In this document: positions 24,591-38,458 of the stretch, in pieces | Numbering within the stretch: position 1 is the stretch's first letter | Layout: every line of letters starts with the position of its first letter | DNA from: Epiperipatus broadwayi | Lineage: Eukaryota > Onychophora > Udeonychophora > Euonychophora > Peripatidae | Reading direction: 5' to 3' | NCBI GenBank assembly: GCA_028023455.1 | Contig: JAQFVV010000003.1 | Span: 2,770,925-2,834,924 of the forward strand | Length of the DNA: 64,000 nucleotides | Notes under the pieces: generated by a model | Told to the model about the DNA's origin: nothing | Databases searched by the model: none | The model's input: the letters and a program-made list of their open reading frames with translations, nothing else | Position numbers and translations under genes: made by a program

Positions 24591-27500
24591 TTAATAAAAT
24601 AGTTTTGCTATAATATTCAAAATTAGAAAATAATAAAAATTGGAACATTTATTAATTTAAAAATAAATGTTTTAAGGATGAACATATTTGCTAAATATTA
24701 GATAACTTTATTATTTTACAGTAAATCAGTAATAGAATTAATTATTTAATTTTACATCAATTTTATCTTAGTTAACTAATAGGAATTAAATGATTATCAG
24801 TTTGCTAAACATCACATGGAAAAGTTTATAAAAAATGAAGCCAGGTGTGCCTAGATATTCATTCACTTTCAATATCATTTTAAAATATTTTTGTATTATT
24901 ATCACTGTTTGATTCTAGCTAAATTAATGTAATTTTGCTGACTTATGTATTGTTGAGTACATTAATTTTAAGAATTAAAACAACTGAATAGCAAATAAAT
25001 ATTTTCAAAGAATGTTTAAGTAATATGATAAAAGGAATGGAGTAAGAAAAACATTATTTTCCATCCAGGGACGACTCTACACTGGCTATATAATCTCAAT
25101 GGAATACAAGTTATATATCTTATTAGAAATTTGCTTATTATCTTAGAAGAAATGCCTCTTATCAATAAGAATTCAGTCATTAAAAAATCAGCAAATTATG
25201 TAAGAATTCATTTGTCTTTTTATTCTTATCTTAATTATTGTCATATGAACTTTAAATTATGCAATGATTTAATTAACAGTATAATTAAACTTAGATGTTA
25301 AAAGCATTTTAAACTAATATTAATTATAAATAACTTTGTTTGGAACTCTAATCTGTTAACAAGTTAATGAATAATTTATTTAAATGCATTTCTGTATTAT
25401 CATGTATTCACTTAAGTTTATTAAAGCTGAGTAGTTTTAAATGATTTTTATTTATGAGGCTATTGCTTCTTTAAAAATAATCTTGAAATGTAATTATTAT
25501 TGCAAATTATTTTATAGGAGAATGGGATATCTTAAAGAAATTGAATATAATATTCATCTGAATAATTGATAAATCGCGTTATGATTCTTATTTACAAATA
25601 AGTGAAATCTGAAAATAATTATCATAAAAGTACATATATTGTATTTAAGCATATAAACATCTACTATGTCAACTGGAAAATAAATTATTATTCTATTAAT
25701 CAAATTTAGAACATTATAAAAACAAGTCCTACATATAAAATGAGAAAATACCTAATAATAATACTTCTATTCTTTGCTTCTGCCTGCTTTAATATTTTTC
25801 CTAAGCTGTAAAAAAAAAAAAAACTAAAAAAAAAAGTGCATAAAATCAATTTAAATAATTATGAGGAATTCTGTATTTCAACAATGTTGAATAAATAAAT
25901 GTATTGTCTTCGTTATTATATTGAGAAAGTTGCTGTATTTATTCATGATTTCATGGGATGACGTTGCTCAAACAAGGGGAGGAAAAAAAAGAAGGAAAAA
26001 AGAGAAATATTTTGCTCCTGGTGTTATAATTTAAATGTTCTTGTTTCAACTTCCTGTCATCAAGGAATCTGTTTCGTTTGAGTAATAAAAAATTTCATTT
26101 ATTTTCTAATATATTAATAGATAATATGTTTATTTATTATTTAGAGAAATTATAGATCTATTGTTTATTATGGATTGAACATACTATTAATATGTATGGT
26201 AATCAGAAGTGTGTGTGGTAATTAACTATTTATTAGGGGTTAAAAAAGGGTATTATTTGATTTCTTATTATAATAATGTTGTTATTAAGTATGGTGGTAT
26301 CTCTGATATTGGCAGTATATTGGGATAAAGATAACCAACATCAAATGTTCTCAACTTTATTATTAGATGGATTGTTTTGTGATAAGGAATATATATGTTT
26401 TAATGAATGCTTGTTTTTTTTTAAAAATAATTATTACTATTTGATCTCATATATTTAAAAACATAAGGTAATATCATATGTTTATCATGATCATTCTATT
26501 TGTTTTGCCATTGTTCACTTTTTTAAAATATGATTATACCTTAGATTAAGGTGTTATTAAGTCACAATTTCCTAGTGTTAGGTATATAATGCATATGTTA
26601 ATGCTATATTTTTTTGTATTAGTGACATCAATTATTTTACACTGTGTGAGATTAAACTTGATTATTTTAATCTGGTGTGTCTGGTTAGTTCCTGTGTGAC
26701 ACCAATATTTTATCTGATAATTACATTTAGATTTTCCATGGATAACTAAACTGTTTTATATCCATAAATGCAGACAGAAAGATGCCAATACTTCTTGAGC
26801 CATTTCAGTTTACAATATAGTTTAGATCTTGGTTTATTCACTATTCCACTCTAATTTGGAATCTCATTACACTATCAATATATGGAATTATATACACTAC
26901 ATATCTTTTAACCTTTTACATCTTAATGTATGTCTGTTATAACTTAAGAAAAAGTTGAAGTGATAAGGCAAAACAAATAGATAATTTATCTATAATCAAA
27001 TAATTTCATTCTTAACATTTTGTGGGATCAAAAATTGATCAATAATGTATGCAATAGGTAAGAATAATTTTAAATAGGGCATGTCTTAAATACAAATACT
27101 GATGAAATTCATTGGTATAAATGTTTTATACAACATATAACCAAGAAAGAGAACTAAAGGTTGTTTTTTTTTAAATATTAATTAATATTAAAAGTATATC
27201 ACTTCTAAAAGTAAGAAATTCTAGAAAATATTTAGTGATCTCAGGAATATTACAGTGTATCATTAATATAAAATATTTATAATGAGTTATGTTAATTTTT
27301 ACAATTAATATTCCAAGGTACTTTTGAGTCCTTGTTAAAATTTTATTTTGTAATCTTGGAAAAGTTAATTTCCTATTAACGTTATTTGTGAACCAAAGTA
27401 ATATTTTCACACTTGTAAAAGAAATGGATTATATAAATAAGCTACTTCCAATATTGTTTTTTTATTTTTTGTCTTTAAAAATTTTTTTAAAATATAATTT

Positions 27501-28206
27501 GGATGCTATTAGATGTGTTAAATAACATATAATATATAATTTTATATATTGTTAGAATAAATTGTTATATTTGTGATTGAAACTTCAACTATCATGTCCC
27601 TTCATTTCTTATTTGTTATCATCACTTCAATTAGAAAGCACATTATTTATTTTGATTTCACATTAATAAATAAATGAATTTATGGAAGAGTGAAACACTG
27701 ATTAAAGTATTATTATTTAACAATTCAAATGTTGCCATATATTTAAAGATACAAATTATTTATGGTATTTAAAGTATTTTAGAAAGGTATTATTATCTCA
27801 ACATTGGATAATTTTCCCTTTAGTAGATCACATATGATCAGACATTATTATTATTTTTATTATTATTATTGTCAGAGTTATTATTAGTCTTAAGATATAG
27901 AATAAACTTGCATAAGACCATTTAAATGTCTTAAGTGTCACAAATACTAATAAATTTGATATTTTAACTGGCTTGTGCTTATTTCAAAGATGTAAGAATG
28001 AGCTTTACATTGATATCACTACCATTATCATAGATTTAAATATTATTATTATTACATTATCATACTATCATAAGAGATTATTTATTATTAGCAGGATTAA
28101 TGTTATCAAAATATGAGGTATAATTATTATCCTTATTAGTTTAAAATACAATAAAATAATTATTTTACTGTCATTATTCTTATTTGCACAGTAAGAAGTT
28201 AAACAA
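24591..28206. other. Long AT-rich stretch without recognised features
   Basis: There is a purine-rich run at about 25977-26010 and scattered A-runs. Frames at 26276 and 27171 are AT-driven and lack domains. I found no element end, hairpin or RNA gene. Confidence 0.5.
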
Positions 28207-28411
<205 letters not shown>

Positions 28412-29040
28412 ATAATTTTATAATTATTGTTATTACTTGTACTGTAAAAGTATCATCTTTATTGTTACATTCGGATTATTATTTACTGATTACTCTTCTA
28501 TTGATACTGAATGGTTGGATACTAACAAAATCCCTTTGTTATCCAATTATCTGGTTTTTAATCATTATTTTAGTGATAGATAATTTATTCTGAAAAGTTA
28601 TTTAAAAGAAATAATATGAAATTACAGTTAATAATAGTTATTAAAACTCATACCTCAATATTATTATATTATTACTTCCCGAATTAAAAATTATTTTATA
28701 ACAAATTATTGGAATCTTATAATGGCTTGATGCAATTAAATGTGTATTTTGGTGCATGTTTAATTTTGAAACATATCTACATGTAACCCACACAGTCTCA
28801 TGATTAGTTAGATTTCATTATAACAAGAGTTTATTATTTATATTTTATTAATTATCATTATTATTTTATATATCAGACTGAGCTAGGCTTTTTTATAATA
28901 TGTGTGATGATAATATAGTATACTCTTTAGGACTTATTCCTATCATCCTTATCATTAGCAGCTAAGCATCATTTGCTTCCAGCATCAGCAGCATCCTTTT
29001 GTTTGCCAATCATCCTGTGCAAGCTGCTTCACTAGTGTAT
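28412..29040. other. AT-rich stretch without recognised features
   Basis: Nothing is recognised. A mildly GC-richer patch at 28935-29040 has no repeat partner in the window. Confidence 0.5.
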
Positions 29041-29043
29041 ATG

Positions 29044-29063
29044 GTTTATATATATATATATTG

Positions 29064-29106
<43 letters not shown>

Positions 29107-29156
29107 ATATACAAAATATATATATCAAACTTTATTTATTATATATATATATATAT
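29044..29156. repeat. Clustered (TA)n tracts
   Basis: Three TA tracts (about 29049-29062, 29068-29103 and 29138-29154) are separated by short AT-rich spacers. Confidence 0.9.
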
Positions 29157-29470
29157 TGTAACCAGACCGCCATACAACCCCTTTATTACCTCGTTTGTAA
29201 CAATTTCCTGATGAGCATGTTGCAGGAAGGAACTATCAATTGGCAAACCCCAATGCAGATGTTAACCCCCCTACAACAATATTTCCTGCTCATCAGAGGA
29301 TGTAGCACCATAGAGACTGGAAGCATCTAGACATTTCTGTGTTTGGTTTTCCAAACAGCGCCACTAGAGTTCCATCTCACTACAACCTGACTTACGTAGG
29401 TCTAGTTATGCCAGACATAGCTCAGGAGGCATGAAATTCTCGTGAACAAGTGCACTGAATGATGAGTGAT
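29157..29470. other. GC-richer block starting TGTAACC after a (TA)n tract
   Basis: This 300-bp block contrasts in composition with both flanks. It contains CCTGATGAGCATGTTGCAGG and, inverted, CCTCTGATGAGCAGG, plus AGCGCCACTAGAGTTCC. No protein domain is seen. It may be a fragment of an LTR or other repeat, because the 2165-bp insertion at 44.7 kb also starts TGTAA and carries a GGCGCCATCTAGGC block. The relation is weak. Confidence 0.3.
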
Positions 29471-29563
29471 GCAATAAAAAAATATAGAATTGAACAACTG
29501 GATAACTAAAATTAATTTTAAGTAACAATAATTTTATTTAATAACAGGTTTAAATAAATGTCC

Positions 29564-30010
29564 ATCAAACAAAATATTTCATTGACAGTCCCTTGTATCT
29601 CTTCGGCCTACTTCCAATAACATTTTTATATGACTTAAAGAATGTAATTTGTTGAGAGTATAATAAAGTCCTTCTTTCAATAGTTCTTTAACAGTTTACA
29701 TCTTTAATCATTTAGTTAATTCACAGAGAGGAGTGCAATATATGAAAACAACAGAGATAATAATGAAGACAACTGATAGCATTTAATTCAGAGTTCCACT
29801 TAATTCAAACAAATATTTCATTTACAGCCATTGTGTATCTTGGTATACATCCAATAATAGTACAATATGAATTAAAGAATGCAAGTTCTTTAACAATTTA
29901 CATTTTTAGTTATTTAGTTAATTCACAGAGAGGAGTGTGATATATGAAGACAACAGAGATAATAATGAAGATAATGGATAGCATTTAATTCAGAGTTCAC
30001 TTAATTCCAA
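29564..30010. repeat. Diverged tandem duplication, two units of about 200-245 bp
   Basis: AATATTTCATTGACAGTCCC...TTCACAGAGAGGAGTGCAAT... (29564-29808) recurs as AATATTTCATTTACAGCCAT...TTCACAGAGAGGAGTGTGAT... (29810-30010). The second unit lacks an internal 40-bp segment. It has no coding content. Confidence 0.85.
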
Positions 30011-30159
30011 TTTGTAGTCTTTTAGGTAGTGGTCACATGTAATGTGGCTTAAATTAACCCATGTATAAAGATATTCTTTACAGACAAGAGCATTTTTATT
30101 ATCCCAGTTAATTTTAAGTTAGTTAAAGCATAATAAATATATTTCTTTTCATGGTTATC

Positions 30160-30295
30160 TGAATCCAGGTTTGAATCCATACTATAAGCACATTTATCCT
30201 AGGTTCATTGGTTATCCATTTCAGGGTTTGAATTGGTCAATATAAGCACATTTATATCCATTGGTTATTCAGATAACCTATAAGTGTACGTATTT
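30160..30295. repeat. Small imperfect repeats around ATAAGCACATTTAT
   Basis: ATAAGCACATTTATCC occurs near 30183 and again near 30242. Related TTGGTTATCCA and TTGGTTATTCA pieces lie beside them, giving short local duplications. Confidence 0.6.
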
Positions 30296-30894
30296 CCATC
30301 TGACAGATATCAATTCATCTTGCAAATACATTTATTTGGAATTTCCGATTTCACAAGACATATATATAACATATATGCGTCAATAACTTCAGGTATATCA
30401 TACATTTAACCGTGACACATTGTTTTGGTATTCTTATTTCTCAACCCGTATATATAACATGTTTTAATTCTGTGTTTATATTACTTTTCTCAGAGTTTTC
30501 AAATAATAAATAAAATCTTTTTTAAAAACAAAAAAAAAATGATTTTCTTAATCTTTCAACTTATTTAAGTATGTGGTTCATTATACGCATATAACCATTA
30601 ACTTTTATTCACGTACTAATTCATATTTAAATGTTTGAATTTATTCATAATATAGTATAAATTTACTAAATACATTCATTTTGTATAAATACATTCATTT
30701 TGATATTTTCTAATTTTATATGGATTATAAACACGTTATTATAGTTTAGTTAATTATAGTTATGGGTAATATTCATATACAATCAATACACATGTAAGCA
30801 TTTGTAATTTTTATTTAGTTATTCTAATATATAGCATAAATATTGTTGTTTGGTCTGCCACAGATGTATGTTTCTAGATATAAGTTGATCAGCA

Positions 30895-31157
30895 GTTTCA
30901 TTTATAATTTATCAATAATAAAACATATTTCCATAGCTAAATTTATTCATAATTTTTTTTTTTAAGAAAAATTTTTTGTTTGGTCTTTTATAAACACATA
31001 TAAGTATTGAATAAATTGCCATTTGACTATAGATATCTTTAGTATTTATAATTTATTATTAATAAAACGTATTTTTTACATAGCTAAATTTATTCATAAT
31101 TTTTTCTTTAAGAAAGATGTTTTGTTTTGTCTTTTTATAAACACATATAGGTATTGA
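30895..31157. repeat. Two-unit tandem duplication, period about 130 bp
   Basis: The block running from TTTATAATTTAT through TAGCTAAATTTATTCATAAT to AAACACATATAAGTATTGA occurs at about 30898-31010 and again at about 31038-31155 with point changes. Confidence 0.85.
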
Positions 31158-32113
31158 GTATTTTATAAAATTGTTACCTTCATTTTTTTATCCAGTCTGT
31201 TCCATCAAAAAGGGGTCATTTTATTTAAGCTGAATGGCATTATTTACTTTCATGATGATCACCCAGGCAAATCTTGGAGAACCATGGCTTTGGATGAAGA
31301 GAAGAAGCTGTTACAGATTAACCTTCCATCATTATGATATCCTTAATAATATTTTCCTTTTTCATTATTAACAGTGGCTATAAATATTATATTCCAAGGT
31401 TCCTTAAAATCAGCTGTCAATTAAATAGTCAAGCAATACTTAGATGAAAATTTTAATCTTTTAACTCTTCACTTTTTTTACTTTTTAAAATCTTTTTTAA
31501 AATCTTTTTTTTTAAAATCTGTTTAAAATATGTTGAAATCTTTTTTAAAATCTCTTTCAGAATCTTTTCAAAGTCTCTTTTTCAAAAAAATCTGCTCTGA
31601 ACTTCCAACTCAAGTATTTATAATCTGATACCTGGATTGATTAAGCAGCATTGCCCACTGTGTCTTATTTGTTCCATAGCTTTCATTTAAGCCCGAGTGC
31701 TTTTCTCTTCTTAAGGATTGGACAATACTTTTCACGGAACAGATAATGAATCAGGAGGATTAAGACATGTTTTCCAATTTAATAAGACTGCCTCAAACAA
31801 TTATCACACTTTATACGACAACATCATTCCAAAAATTAAAAATATAATATTAAAAAAAAATGCCAGCTTTAAATAAATATGAGTGACATATTTATATCAT
31901 AATCTAAAATTATGAAATCAATAATGAAGGTTTCTCTTTATTTTTTTTTTCAGTTCTATAAAATAATGATTTTCTTATAAAGTCATAAACAAAACTTTTT
32001 GCTATATTTTTCTAAAAAAATACAAGATTGACTTTTTATACATCTGCCATTTTTTTAAGGTGGGAGGATAAAATATCTCTTAGAATACATACACATGTGA
32101 AACAGCATTCTTG
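31158..32113. other. AT-rich stretch with short AAAATCTTTTTT repeats
   Basis: From about 31480 to 31600 a 10-12-bp unit like AAAATCTTTTTT recurs imperfectly. Otherwise there is no feature. Confidence 0.5.
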
Positions 32114-32116
32114 TTT

Positions 32117-32147
<31 letters not shown>

Positions 32148-32148
32148 C
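32114..32148. repeat. (TA)n microsatellite
   Basis: A short alternating AT tract. Confidence 0.9.
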
Positions 32149-32523
32149 TTAAAAAGTTCTATTCCACTACACATATTCTTGAACATATATATATATAAAC
32201 AAAGATATCTAAAAAGATATATAACTCCCAAGATAGACATTATGTACTGAACCAGCTATTAACAGTTAGCCCTAGGCCTTCATATCTTAAATATACCATC
32301 ATTTATTCAGTATTTATCAATGCCAAATTATTATATTTTGATTCACGTGTGTCATATTTAATCTACTCACAATTTTGATACTAATTACTTCAAATAAATG
32401 CATAAATGATTATCATTAATCATTTATTAAATTAGGAATTATCCACAGCTCAGATATAAACTTTAAGCCTTTTTTAAAGAATATTGTGTCTATATATTCA
32501 AATGTGATGGAATTAGCTCAACA

Positions 32524-32653
<130 letters not shown>

Positions 32654-33498
32654 GATATACTGTTGTAACTCTTCAAATCATCATCATCAACTATTATCAA
32701 TCCACAGCAGGATGAAGGTTTCTTCAAGTACAGTCCATCTTCTCTAATCTCTAGCCTCTCTTCTTCACATCATCCTTACACACTTTCTTATTTCAATCAT
32801 CCATCTCATGTGTTGTGTTATTCTGGGCCTTTCACAATCTTTTGGAATCCAGTTTAATATTTCAATTGGGCATCTATTAATATCTCTTCTACAAATATGT
32901 CCAGTCCAATTCTACTTCAATATTTTAATTCTTTCAACAATGTCAGTAATACCTGTTTGTTCTCTCAACCATGTATTGCACTTTCAATTTCTTCTTGTCA
33001 CTTCTAACATGCATCTCTCCATACTTCTTTGAGTGGTCTGAAGTTTTTATATTGCTTTTTTATTAAGTGTCCAAGTCTCAGATCCATAAGTAAAAACTAG
33101 TAGATCACATTTATTAAAAATCTTACTTTTCGAAACACATAGGCAAATTTCCTTTTAATATTAGTTATTTCTATCAAAAACACTCCAACCAAGTTTAATT
33201 CTATAATTAATTTCAGACATTATATTTCCATCTGTATTAATAATCTGACAAAGTATTTGTAGTTGTTAACTCCTTATAACACATCACAATCAATTCTTAT
33301 TTTCAGCTTTTGAGAAAATTCATTAAACATTATTTTAGTCATTTTAGTATTTACCTTTATTCCTATGTTATTACTTTCATCTGATTACCCTTGCAATATT
33401 TTCTGAAGCTCTGAAGCATTATTTGCAAAAACAGCTACATCATCTGCAAAATCTAAATGATTTAAATAATCTCCATTTACTTTTACTTCTTTAGCATC

Positions 33499-33870
33499 TC
33501 AAAATCCACAAAATACTTCTTGCAGCACTACTTTAAAAAGTTTTGGAGATATGGAATCACCCTGTCTTACATCATTCTCAATGTTAACCTTCCTAATATC
33601 ATTATGTAGTCTAATTGTTGCTATTGCATTTTTATAAATATTTTTTAGAATATGACAATATTCCTGGTGTATACCTTGATGGTCCAATGCTTTAATCACT
33701 GAAGAAATGCTTATAGGATCAAATGCTTTTTCATAAACTACAAATCTAAAGCATAATGGCAACTTATATTCATTGGTTCTTTCTATAGTGTCTCTTAATA
33801 CTTGAATATGATTTACTGTATGAAAAACCATTTTAATTCCAGCTTGTTCTTTTGGTTGGTTGCAATCCAA
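33499..33870 (-). pseudogene. RTE copy B, RT fingers/palm segment
   Basis: A 123-codon open stretch holds EQAGIKMVFHTVNHIQVLRD, the aspartate region YEKAFDPISISSVIKALDHQGI and the strand-turn motif RQGDSISPKLF, finishing at LQEVFCGF. Comparison with copy C shows that a frameshift follows at FCGF, before the FADD box. It is a fragment of the broken polyprotein and not a gene in its own right. Confidence 0.85.
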
Positions 33871-34701
33871 TGTTTTCTATGGATGAGTTGTAATTTTTTT
33901 GGTAAAAATTTTGTATAAAACAGATAAAAGACTGATAGGTCTGCAATTTCTAATATTTTCTTTATCACCTTTTTTAAATATTAATATTGATACAGCATAT
34001 TTCCAATAATCTGGTACATCTTTATCATTTAGACATTTGGTATATAACTTTGCCAAAAAATATTTTCTATTTCTTCATCTGCTTCTTTTAATATATCAAT
34101 TCTAATTCCATCAATATTTGGAGCTTTTTCTTTCTTTATAAATTTAACTGCATGTCTCACTTTTTTATTTAAAATTCTGTCACTTCAGATGACATCATAG
34201 ATGTAGCATGTACTTGTTCTTTATTATTGTATAATTCTTGATAGAACTTTTCTACCCATTTCATGATGTCATCTCTTTTTTAGTAATAGTTCCTTTTTTT
34301 TTATTTCAGATATAAGTTTTCTACTGATACCAAAATGTTGTTTTTCACTCTTAAGACTTTTATTCTCTTCTACAGCATTCCTTGATAATTCACAATTATA
34401 TTTTCTTATATCATTATCAACACTTTTTCACACCATTTTACAAAATTTGAGATATTCAATTCTTCTTAATGCATCATTTTTATATATCTTCATATTCCTT
34501 CTTTTCTTCATAAATTCTCTAGTCTCAGTAATAATTTCATTAGTCAATTGATGATTTTTTTCTACCAGCTATCTTTGTTGCAGTTTTTAAAAGTGTATCA
34601 GTTATTTTCCTATTAATATCATTCAAATCTAAATTATGTTCAAAATCTACTAATACTTGACTATGATTTGCAAATTCTAATTTAAATTCATTAGAATGTT
34701 T

Positions 34702-34914
34702 TTAAAGATTAGAAATATCAACTGTAAATATTGTTTTTATTAAAAAATTTTGTCTCTCTAGTTTTGCATTAACATGTATCTTACATCTTACTAATTGATT
34801 ATTACTTTCTATGTTGAATGTATTAAAGGCATTACAATCTTGAAATATGTATTTTCTGTCAGTCAAAACATAATCCAATTCTGCTGTATCTTCATTTGGA
34901 TGTTTCATGTCCAT
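34702..34914 (-). pseudogene. RTE copy B, C-terminal endonuclease segment
   Basis: The frame reads LDYVLTDRKYIFQDCNAF and then IESNNQLVRCKIHVNAKLER. This corresponds to the end of the APE-type endonuclease, where SDHRL is usual. Here the Asp and His are replaced (SNNQL), so the nuclease would be inactive even without the frame breaks. Confidence 0.8.
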
Positions 34915-35275
34915 TTCCTTTTACCATTTTTCTCAAAAAAAGAATTCATAATATAAAGTTGTTTTTTTTCTGCAAATTCCACAAGTCTGTTTCCTTTCTC
35001 ATTTCTTTTACCACAACCAAATTTACCTATGCAATTTTGTCGTTTATTTGTTTACCAATTCTAGTATTAAAGTCTCCCACAACAATTTTAAAATGTTATT
35101 TAGTCTGATCAAAAGCCTTTTATACATCCATGTAAAAATCTTCTACTACTTCATCACTATGAGAACTTGTTGGGGCACAAATCTAAATTATCTGCATTTG
35201 GTATCTGCTATTAAATTGAATAACTAATCTTGCCATTCTATTTGATACACCATCAATCTCCACAATGTTGTTCTT

Positions 35276-35542
35276 TCACTTTTTATTTATAATGAATTCT
35301 ATTCTACTTGTACTTTCAATATTTGTGCCTTTGTAGTAGAGTAAATGTCCATTTTTTAAATCAATTGTCTGTTCACCTTTTCTTCTAACTTCACAGAGTC
35401 CAGTAATGTCCCATTTAATATGAGACAGTTCTTTTTCCAATTCTTGCAATCTTCCTTCACTTGAGAGTGATCTGCAGTTGTAAGTACCTAAATAAAAAGT
35501 CATCATCAAATGGCAGTTGCAGTCTGCAATATTACCCTCCAT
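35276..35542 (-). pseudogene. RTE copy B, N-terminal endonuclease segment
   Basis: GTYNCRSLSSEGRLQELEKE followed by IKWDITGLCEVRRKGE is the start of an APE-type endonuclease. The Asn in TYNCRSL and the Glu in CEVR are in the positions of the conserved metal-binding residues. An 88-codon frame ends at a stop near 35276, after which the domain continues in other frames. Confidence 0.85.
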
Positions 35543-35720
35543 CTTTAGCCACCATCCACCATCATGGCTGGTGATATTACAGCTTCCTGGAAATAAGGAT
35601 CATGATTTATTTTTGTCTGTCATGATTGTATATATCAGACATAGCCAAGATCTCACCCATGGTCTACTGGTAGCCCACAAGGGCTCTGAAAGTAGAGCAC
35701 AAAGCTGTCATAAACACTAA

Positions 35721-36576
35721 CAAATTATAGTGATAACCTCAGAGCTTATTTAAATATAAAAATAATAATAATAATAAAAGAAATAGGCTTGTATTTTCTA
35801 ATTAGCAATTCTCAGCTTCAACTTACGATAACATGAAAACCATCTACACTACATGTGTGTACTTTGTATCATTCTATTCAGTATCCATGTTTCTTTTTGA
35901 AAATATAAGTTTCATTTCTTTATGATAAAAAAAATAAGGATTTTTATGATGGTTTTTTTAAATAGTATTTTTTTTTTCATTTTTGTTATTCTTATGGTTT
36001 ATTTACTGAGAAATTTATAGTGGAGAATAATGGTTAATCAACGGATTCAAGCATTATTCTTGATTTCTCATCTTAGAGCTGACAAACTAAGCTTCTCTCA
36101 TAATTTTTGCTAATGATTTCTTAAGAGTAAAGGTAATTATAATGTCTAAAAATAAAAAAAAAGAATTAACAAGACATCTTTGCTCATAAATATAAAGATT
36201 ATCTTTACTGCACGACCTTTTTTTTTTTTCTTATGAATTAAGCTGATCAAACATTATTACTAGATTTTCAGTCACTCCTAGCATTTTTTTTAGTTATCAT
36301 TTTATAAAAAAAATAAATGGAAAAAAATCATTTATGATATTCCTTTTATATGTTTTCGTGTCTAAATTTTAATAATAATAAAAAAGCCAAATATTAAAAG
36401 TAAAAATTGTAATAAAATGTAGCCAATTAGATATATACGTGACCACAGGTGACCACAGTTATATACATAAACGTGACCGTTGCAATGTAAACTTTAGAGC
36501 TGTGTATCAGATACATAGAGAAGTATAGTTGTTAAAATTATTAAGAAATTTACCAGTTACAATTAACATTCAATAA
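35721..36576. other. AT-rich stretch without recognised features
   Basis: A short (AAT)6 run at about 35759-35776 lies at the 5' side of RTE copy B. I see no other feature. Confidence 0.5.
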
Positions 36577-37920
36577 TGTCATTCAAAACCAGTAAAGACA
36601 TTTCAAATGATGGTTCTGTGGCAGATAGTTATTAAGAACTGAGTTCAAATTATGGATCTATGCACGTAGCCATAATGTCCATATATACCATATAATTTTT
36701 TCATAAATACAACTTCTGATATCTGGTTACTCAAGTTGTGCTCTTAGTAATTTTATAATATTCCAAAAAGAAAGTACCGTGTTGCCTACCTAGAAAAAAG
36801 GCATGAAAGTTTTATTTATTGATTAGAGTGCTGATTAGACAGGAGAAACTGCTTTATTGTTTATTAACTGAAATAGGTAATGTACTCCACAAACTTTACC
36901 TCACTTATCTTTATTTAGGAGTGTTATCTGACATGCCAGTTTCTGCAACATCCTTCTACATTGTTGTTTTGACTTTGTGACTAGATGAAGAGATAATAAT
37001 ATATCTAGTTTTATGAATTACTATTGTATTATGCATCAGCATGCTTTGTATTCAAAAGTATTGAAATTTAATCATGTTATGAGTGTTGTCTTCAATATTG
37101 TTAATAAAATAAGATGAAACAGCTTGTTACATCAATTCTGGGAATTTGCAAAAGGAATGTGAGAGTGAACATAGTAAATTGTTATTACTTACTGACACAT
37201 AGTGGTTAAGTCGAACAAAAATTTTATTCAGATTCAGAGAACTTTTACCACAAATAAGATCATTTTTGGAAACTAAAGGTGATTCATATCCAGAATTGAA
37301 TGACAAAGAATGCCTTCTTGACCTTGCCTTTTTCTGTGATATTACAGAAAAATGAAATAACTTAAATGTAGAGCTACAAGCAAAAGATAAAACAATAATA
37401 GTTATACTAAGCACTTTGAAGTCATTTAAGGAAAAATTAAGTATGTTTGTAATGCAACTGAACCATTGTGAATTAAAACATTTCAAAAATATGACTGATG
37501 AGTCTAAAGATAGAATTTAATGTACATTAAATATGTTGAAAATATAATATTCCTCATAAAGGAATTCGAAGGAAGATTCTTGAAATTTGACAAACTTGAA
37601 GATATCGCTAGTTTTTTGTCTTATCTATCATATTGCTATGAAATTAAGTGAAGTTATATATACAGATTCAGGGCCTGGAAGAAGAAGTAGTAAGTATTAA
37701 ATGTGATATACATTTAAAATCAATGGCTTCAAATGAGAGCTTTTGGACATTAATAAGCAAGGATAAATATCCAAATATTTGGAGAGTTTCTGCATATTTC
37801 AATGTAATTTTTGGTTCAATATATTTGTATGAATCAGCATTTTCCTGCATGAATGCAATAAAAACTAAACATAGATCACAATTATTGATCTACATTTGGA
37901 ATTGTGTTTAAGAATTAGTT
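36577..37920 (+). pseudogene. hAT transposase relic (EPM2AIP1/ZBED/GTF2IRD2-like group)
   Basis: The plus strand carries recognisable transposase blocks in broken frames. HQHALYSKVLKFNHVMSVV lies at about 37030-37090 and TKILFRFRELLPQIRSFLE at about 37215-37275. PELNDKECLLDLAFFCDITE follows at about 37290-37350 and LQAKDKTIIVILSTLKSFKE near 37375-37430. The C-terminal dimerisation region FWTLISKDKYPNIWRV, FGSIYLYESAFSCMNAIKTK, then HRSQLL sits in an open stretch at 37648-37911. The last block is diagnostic for hAT transposases. Stops and frameshifts are frequent and the N-terminal zinc finger (BED) is not seen, so the start is only approximate. A hAT-like terminus lies 0.6 kb downstream. Confidence 0.82.
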
Positions 37921-38458
37921 TGAAGTTCATACAAGCCAAATTTTGACAAACTTGCCAAAACTATGCAATGCCAAGTTTCATCAAAATAATAAAAAAAATA
38001 TTTTGTTTTTACTTTGTATTTTTTTTTTTTTTTTATAAAATTCGCATCTAATTTATTTTAATAAAATTCTAAAACAATAATTTTCTTTTCTTTTTTTCTC
38101 TCTATATTTTCTTGAATTTTTTTTTAAAATTTAGAACCAGCTCTAGGAAATAAGTATAGGTAATTCAGTAATTGTAATTTAATAAATATTTTATAAAGCA
38201 ACATGAACAAATTATAATATTAAAGAGAGCTAAGGTGATTTAATAATAGTCGTAGTAAAATACCTTCTTCAGTTCTTATCTTATAGAAAAAAAATTCATC
38301 AGTTCATAAGAAACTTCTAAAAATGTCACCAATATTTGTGACTATCTAAAACTTCCTTACAAAAAAAGAAACATCAATTCATAAGTACATTCTAAAAAAA
38401 ACAGAACATTGAACAATTTTTTTTTTTGTTAGGCAAAAAAGGTTTTTCCCGATTTCCA

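Larger units (their letters stand above)
32655..35720 (-). mobile_element. RTE-type non-LTR retrotransposon, longest copy (B), with endonuclease and RT
   Basis: On the minus strand the element runs 5' to 3' from about 35720 to 32655. It shows an APE-type endonuclease start (GTYNCRSLSSEGRLQELE, then DITGLCEVRRKGE, in 35276-35542) and the C-terminal endonuclease segment (LDYVLTDRKYIFQDC, in 34702-34914). The RT follows (YEKAFDPISISSVIKALDH, then DVRQGDSISPKLF, in 33499-33870), with the catalytic FADDV (33439-33450) and the C-terminal WTLN-like and RRLQ-like segments down to 32700. The RQGD and FADD motifs are intact. The endonuclease SDH motif reads SNNQL (about 34790-34807), so a catalytic His is missing. 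Several frameshifts and stops break the ORF. The order and motifs are those of RTE/BovB-like elements. It ends at an (ATT)n tract. Confidence 0.9.

Noticed and set aside
29180-29300. Hammerhead ribozyme (CTGATGAG near 29200 and, inverted, near 29295)
   Set aside because: Neither copy is followed by a GAAA core after a pairable helix II, so the catalytic core is absent.
37127-37486. 119-codon minus-strand frame as a gene
   Set aside because: It is the antisense shadow of the hAT transposase relic, whose plus-strand blocks are clearly recognisable.
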